Part shown: positions 58,420-64,000 of the stretch, one piece after another
Numbering within the stretch: the first letter of the stretch is position 1
Layout: every line of letters starts with the position of its first letter
NCBI RefSeq assembly: GCF_002803845.1
Contig: NZ_CP024985.1
Location: forward strand, 1,426,001-1,490,000
Direction of reading: 5' to 3'
Source of the DNA: Streptomyces lavendulae subsp. lavendulae
GTDB taxonomy: Bacteria > Actinomycetota > Actinomycetes > Streptomycetales > Streptomycetaceae
DNA: 64,000 bases
Position numbers and translations under genes: made by a program
Notes under the pieces: model-generated
Databases searched by the model: none
Seen by the model: only the letters and a program-made list of their open reading frames with translations
Told to the model about the DNA's origin: nothing

Positions 58420-60009
58420 GTGCGCCTCAGCCCCCGTCCGCGCGTTCCGCGCTCCGTGCCCCTGCTCGCCGCCGCCGGCCTCCTCGCGACCGCCCTGCCC
58501 CTCCTGTCCGCGAACCCGGCGGCCGCCGCCCCGGCCGACGACTACCGCCCCCGGAAGCCCTCCTGGCAGCGGTGCGACGCCGGACAGCCCGCCACGTACG
58601 AGTGCGCGACCATCGAGGTCCCGCTCGACTACCGGCGGCCCGAGGGCCGGCGGATCGATCTCGCGATATCCCGCATCAAGAGCCAGAATCCCGCCAAACG
58701 GCACGGGGTGCTGCTGATGAACCCCGGCGGTCCCGGCGGGGCGGGCCTCGACCTGCCGCTGATGATGGAGGAGTCGATGCCGAAGGAGGTCAGGGAGCGG
58801 TACGACCTGATCGGCTTCGATCCGCGCGGGGCCGGCAGGAGCTCGCCGATCACCTGCGGACTCACCGACTCCGAACAGAGCATCGACCGTGCCTACCGGC
58901 CGGAGACCTACGCCGCCGACGTGGCCTGGGCGCGGACGGTGGCCGACAAGTGCCGGGAGAAGGCCGGCGACGTCCTCCCGTACATCACCACCCGCAACAC
59001 CGCCCGCGACATGGACGCCATCCGCGCGGCGCTGGGCGAGCGCACGGTCTCCTACGTCGGCTACTCGTACGGGACCTACCTGGGCGCGGTGTACTCCCAG
59101 ATGTTCCCGCAGCGGACCGACCGCTTCGTCCTCGACAGCGGGGTCGACCCCGAGCGCGTGTGGCGCGGCATGATCCAGGTGTGGGCCAGCGAGTCGGAGC
59201 CGGCGTTCCGGCGCTGGGCGCAGTGGACGGCGGAACGCGACGGCGAGTACCACCTGGGGACGACCGCGGACGCGGTGTCCAAGACCTTCTGGGACCTGGT
59301 GGCGCGCGCCGACCGCGATCCGATCGAGCTGGAGGGGCAGAAGCTGACGGGGGACCAGATCCGGTCGGCGCGGGGCCTGTTCTTCACCCCGGCGACGGCG
59401 GCTCCCCTGGTGAGCGCGCTCAAGGCGGCGGCCGAGGGCGGGCCGCGGCCGCCCGGCCCGGCCTCGGCGGAGCTGATGAAGGCCCTGCGTCCGGCCGAAC
59501 CCTCCCCGGACACGGGCACCGCCGTCTTCTGGTCGGTGGTGTGCGGGGACACCGGCGCCTGGCCGCGCGATCCCGAGCAGTACCGCCGGGACGCGGTGAA
59601 GGACAAGCAGCGGTACCCGCTGTACGGGGACATGGCCTCCACCATCAAGCCGTGCGCGTTCTGGCAGCGTCCGCTGGAGGCCGTGACGCCGATGCGGACC
59701 CGGGCGAACGTCCTGACCGTGCAGAACGAGTGGGACCCGCAGACCCCGCTGGTCAGCGGGCAGGGCCTGCACCGCTCGCTGAAGGGGTCGCGGATGGTGC
59801 TGGCGCTGGGCGGCGAGGGGCACGGCGTGTACCTGGCCGATCCGGCGTCCTGTGCGAACGCACCGGTGAACGCGTACCTGGCCTCGGGCCAGCTGCCGGC
59901 CGGGGACGTGACCTGCCGGACCGCTCCGGCCCCGGCCGGGCGCGGGGCGGCGCCTCAGCCGCAGCGTCCGCTGCCGCTGCCCTTCCCGGCGGTGCCGCAG
60001 CGCTTCTGA
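58420..60009 (+). CDS. Secreted tripeptidyl aminopeptidase-like alpha/beta hydrolase
   Basis: The start is GTG 58420, nine to ten bases after GAAAGGAA. The protein has 529 residues. A signal peptide (SVPLLAAAGLLATALPLLSA ending AAAAPADD) leads to the S33-type alpha/beta hydrolase. It has NPGGPGGAG (oxyanion region), GFDPRGAGRSSP, nucleophile Ser in YVGYSYGTYLGAVY, Asp in NEWDPQTPL and His in GGEGHGVYL. The C-terminal TAP-like domain with two or three Cys (PASCANAPVNAYLASGQLPA) is typical of SlpD/SlpE and Tap peptidases of Streptomyces. It is exported and cleaves short peptides from N-termini. It converges on the MFS gene. Confidence 0.9.
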   Translation: MRLSPRPRVPRSVPLLAAAGLLATALPLLSANPAAAAPADDYRPRKPSWQRCDAGQPATYECATIEVPLDYRRPEGRRIDLAISRIKSQNPAKRHGVLLMNPGGPGGAGLDLPLMMEESMPKEVRERYDLIGFDPRGAGRSSPITCGLTDSEQSIDRAYRPETYAADVAWARTVADKCREKAGDVLPYITTRNTARDMDAIRAALGERTVSYVGYSYGTYLGAVYSQMFPQRTDRFVLDSGVDPERVWRGMIQVWASESEPAFRRWAQWTAERDGEYHLGTTADAVSKTFWDLVARADRDPIELEGQKLTGDQIRSARGLFFTPATAAPLVSALKAAAEGGPRPPGPASAELMKALRPAEPSPDTGTAVFWSVVCGDTGAWPRDPEQYRRDAVKDKQRYPLYGDMASTIKPCAFWQRPLEAVTPMRTRANVLTVQNEWDPQTPLVSGQGLHRSLKGSRMVLALGGEGHGVYLADPASCANAPVNAYLASGQLPAGDVTCRTAPAPAGRGAAPQPQRPLPLPFPAVPQRF

Positions 60010-60044
60010 CCGGGCCGCGCCCGGCGCGGAGCCGCCCGCCCGCC

Positions 60045-61358
60045 CTACGGGCCGGCGATCCCGGACCCGCGTCCCTGGCGCGCGCCGACGGCCCCGGGGG
60101 CCGTGCCCTCGGGGCCGGGGCGGCTGCCGCGCAGCGGGGTCAGCAGCCCGGCCCCGAGGATCAGCAGGCACAGGGCCCCGGCGGCCAGGCTCACCGCCGG
60201 GACCCCGTACCGGCGGGCGAGCAGGGTCAGCACCGCCGCCCCGACCGGCCCGGCGGCGTTGTGCACCGTCCAGAACGCGGAGGTGACCCGGCCCAGCAGC
60301 GGTTCGGGGGTGATCTCCTGGCGCAGGGTCATGGAGCAGACCCCGCCGAGGGTGAGCCCGAACATGAAGACCACGGCCGCCCCGGCGACCACCGGCACGC
60401 TCCGGGCGACCCCGGTGACCGTGACGGCCACGGCGATCAGGGCGACGGAGCCCAGCCAGCAGGTGCCGAAGCCCAGGGCGCGGCGCAGCCGCCCGGCCGC
60501 GAAGGCCGCGGCGACGGCGCCGAGGCCGCTGACGGCGATCACGTAGCCGAGGGTGGCGGCGGACCGGTCGAGGTCGTGCAGGACCCGGAAGATCAGCAGG
60601 TCGGTGGCGCCCATGGTGACGAACGTGAGCAGGGTCAGCAGGACGGTCAGGGAGCGCAGCACGGGCTGGGCCCACAGGAAGCGGAACCCGGCGAGGAACC
60701 GCTCCCGGAAGCCGCCGCCGCCGGCCGGACGCGGTTCCCCGTCGCCGTGGCGGCCGAAGCGCACCCACCGCAGGGTGAGGGCCGAGACGGCGAAGGTGGC
60801 CCCGTCCACGGCGAGTGCCCAGCCTGCGTCGGCGCCGGTGGTGATCAGTCCTGCGGCCACCGGTCCGAGGAGGGTGCCGAAGGCGAAGGTGCTCATCAGG
60901 CGGCCGTTGGCGGCGGTCAGGTCGCGCGGCGGGACCAGGTCCGGGACGGCGGTCACGTAGGCCACGTCGAAGAGGGTCTTGAGGACGGCCACCGGCACGG
61001 TCAGGACGTAGAGCACCCAGATCCGCGGGGAGACCGCCCAGAGCAGGGGCAGGGCGCACAGCAGGACGGCCCTCAGCAGGTCACAGCCGATCATCAGGCG
61101 CCGCCGGTCGGTCCGGTCGACCACGGATCCGGCGAAGGTGCCGGTGAGGATCCCGGTGGCCCCGGAGACGGCGGTGAGCAGCCCGAGCTGGCCCACGTCC
61201 CCGGTGGCGTCGAAGACCAGCAGGGGCAGCGCGAGCAGGGAGACGGAGCCGCCGAGGACGGACAGGGCCTGGCCGAGCCAGAAGACGGTGAAGTCCCTGT
61301 TCCGGCTCAGCTTCACCGGCCCCCGGTCCGGATCCGGCCCGTGGTCGCCCCCGCTCAC
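60045..61358 (-). CDS. MFS transporter (EntS/MFS_3 type)
   Basis: The start GTG 61358 overlaps the stop of the thioesterase gene (GTGA); a second GTG 14 codons later is possible. The protein has 437 residues with twelve membrane helices. The sequence RNRDFTVFWLGQALSVLGGS VSLLALPLLV at helix 1 and the loop GSVVDRTDRRRLMIGCDLLR (motif A) are typical of MFS_3 exporters such as EntS. The second half has GLTLGGVCSMTLRQEITPEP LLGRV. It is probably an exporter of a siderophore-like or hydrophobic compound; the substrate is unknown. It is coupled to the PaaI-like gene upstream. Confidence 0.8.
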   Translation of the reverse strand: MSGGDHGPDPDRGPVKLSRNRDFTVFWLGQALSVLGGSVSLLALPLLVFDATGDVGQLGLLTAVSGATGILTGTFAGSVVDRTDRRRLMIGCDLLRAVLLCALPLLWAVSPRIWVLYVLTVPVAVLKTLFDVAYVTAVPDLVPPRDLTAANGRLMSTFAFGTLLGPVAAGLITTGADAGWALAVDGATFAVSALTLRWVRFGRHGDGEPRPAGGGGFRERFLAGFRFLWAQPVLRSLTVLLTLLTFVTMGATDLLIFRVLHDLDRSAATLGYVIAVSGLGAVAAAFAAGRLRRALGFGTCWLGSVALIAVAVTVTGVARSVPVVAGAAVVFMFGLTLGGVCSMTLRQEITPEPLLGRVTSAFWTVHNAAGPVGAAVLTLLARRYGVPAVSLAAGALCLLILGAGLLTPLRGSRPGPEGTAPGAVGARQGRGSGIAGP

Positions 61359-61768
61359 CCGAGCAGGGCGTAGACGGTGGAGGCCTTGGCGGCGGGTTCG
61401 TGGCCGCCGTCGGGGGTCAGGGTGATGTCGGCGAAGGCCATCCGCTTGCCGAGTTTGGTGATCCGTACGTCGATCAGCACGTCGGAGCCGGTGACGGGCC
61501 GCTGGAAGCTCGTCGACTGCTGGACGGTGGTCATCGGGCCGTACGCGCCGCGCGCGGCGCTGATCGCGATGACGGTGGCGGTGTCGGCGGCGGCCATCAG
61601 GGCCTGGCCGCTGAGTCCGCCGCCGTCCCGGGCCAGGGCCTCGGACCAGGGCAGCCGCAGGACGGCGTGCCGTTCGCCCGTCTCCTCGACGGTGAGGCCG
61701 AGGGCGAGGACCCAGGGGGCGAAGTTGTCGTGGAGGATCTTGTCTGCGTCTGCCGGTGTCAGCGTCAC
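61355..61768 (-). CDS. PaaI-type hotdog thioesterase
   Basis: The start is GTG 61768; an ATG at 61804 is in frame but begins an unlikely Arg-rich stretch. The protein has 137 residues. The hotdog fold shows DNFAPWVLALGLTVEETGER HAVLRLP, GGGLSGQALMAAADTATVIA ISA (the central helix with the catalytic Asp in AAADTA), TTVQQSTSFQRPVTGSDVLI DVRITKLGKRMAFADITL. The N-L-x-x-P region and size fit PaaI-like acyl-CoA thioesterases. It lies between fadH and the exporter on one strand. It may hydrolyse CoA esters from fatty-acid or aromatic breakdown. Confidence 0.8.
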   Translation of the reverse strand: MTLTPADADKILHDNFAPWVLALGLTVEETGERHAVLRLPWSEALARDGGGLSGQALMAAADTATVIAISAARGAYGPMTTVQQSTSFQRPVTGSDVLIDVRITKLGKRMAFADITLTPDGGHEPAAKASTVYALLG

Positions 61769-61826
61769 CCGGAGATTGTGGCGGCCGGGCCCGGACCGCC
61801 ACAACTCCTTTGCCCCCGGGGGTGGA

Positions 61827-63998
<2,172 letters not shown>

Positions 63999-64000
63999 TT

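Noticed and set aside
57496..61059. Very long open frame on the minus strand across several genes
   Set aside because: Its product is Arg/Pro/Gly-rich without motifs and covers genes with clear family matches in other frames; such shadows are expected at this G+C.

Overview
The window reads as a 64-kb piece of a Streptomyces chromosome or that of a very close relative. Evidence: very high G+C with G/C-biased third codon positions, many GTG starts, frequent ATGA/GTGA stop-start overlaps, and typical actinobacterial families (DUF6766, DUF3618, Actinobacterial holin-X, SCO5918-like protein, PF03640 secreted-repeat lipoprotein, SpoIIE-type PP2C phosphatases). No rRNA, tRNA, CRISPR array, intact insertion sequence or prophage was seen.

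Positions 1-25 kb form a stress and redox accessory region in which about half of the recognisable genes are damaged. Broken genes include a hemerythrin, a CBM48 protein, a short-chain dehydrogenase, a formate dehydrogenase/nitrate reductase-like molybdopterin oxidoreductase (two internal TAG codons, a frameshift and a fused deletion junction with a YaaH transporter), an isochorismatase-like hydrolase, a PHP phosphoesterase, a YihY/BrkB protein, an aldo/keto reductase, a DJ-1 protein, a CBS pair, a PPK2, a YbdK ligase and an F420-dependent LLM oxidoreductase. Intact genes sit among them: an epimerase, holin/DUF3618 envelope proteins, a nucleotidyltransferase, a BON-metallophosphoesterase, a zinc alcohol dehydrogenase, DUF72, a SpoIIE phosphatase and a hemerythrin. 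Single-base indels, nonsense substitutions, internal deletions and truncated paralogue copies occur together, which fits real gene decay better than sequencing error alone.

From 26 to 64 kb the genes are intact. 26.0-30.7 kb is a one-strand catabolic or resistance module: TetR regulator, MFS exporter, metallo-beta-lactamase-fold hydrolase, AtzG-like small subunit and amidase, with repeated operator-like sequences around tetR. 31.5-34.6 kb is a cold-shock cluster: CspA with a 5' UTR hairpin, a DEAD-box RNA helicase with an SGGQ-repeat tail, an SCO5918-like protein and a MerR-like regulator. 34.6-40.3 kb encodes cell-surface proteins: an SdrD/CNA-B-like secreted protein, a Dyp-type peroxidase, a beta-helix lipoprotein and another lipoprotein. 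40.3-45.2 kb holds a divergent Ser/Thr kinase and a large membrane sensor phosphatase. 45.3-49.9 kb encodes an orphan substrate-binding lipoprotein, a DUF4344 metallopeptidase, and DUF4142 and DUF1996 proteins.

50-57 kb is the most interesting intact region. An ECF sigma factor with a fused zinc-binding anti-sigma-like tail and a PucR-type regulator with a His/Gly/Asp-rich insert lie beside a putative trans-membrane electron-transfer operon. That operon encodes a ferric-reductase-like di-heme membrane protein, a NuoF-like flavoprotein fused to a ferredoxin, and a two-repeat PF03640 lipoprotein with a Met-rich linker, followed by a further lipoprotein. The window ends with a cobalamin-binding protein, a secreted tripeptidyl aminopeptidase-like hydrolase, an MFS exporter coupled to a PaaI-like thioesterase, and a FadH-like 2,4-dienoyl-CoA reductase whose promoter overlaps a 24-bp palindrome.
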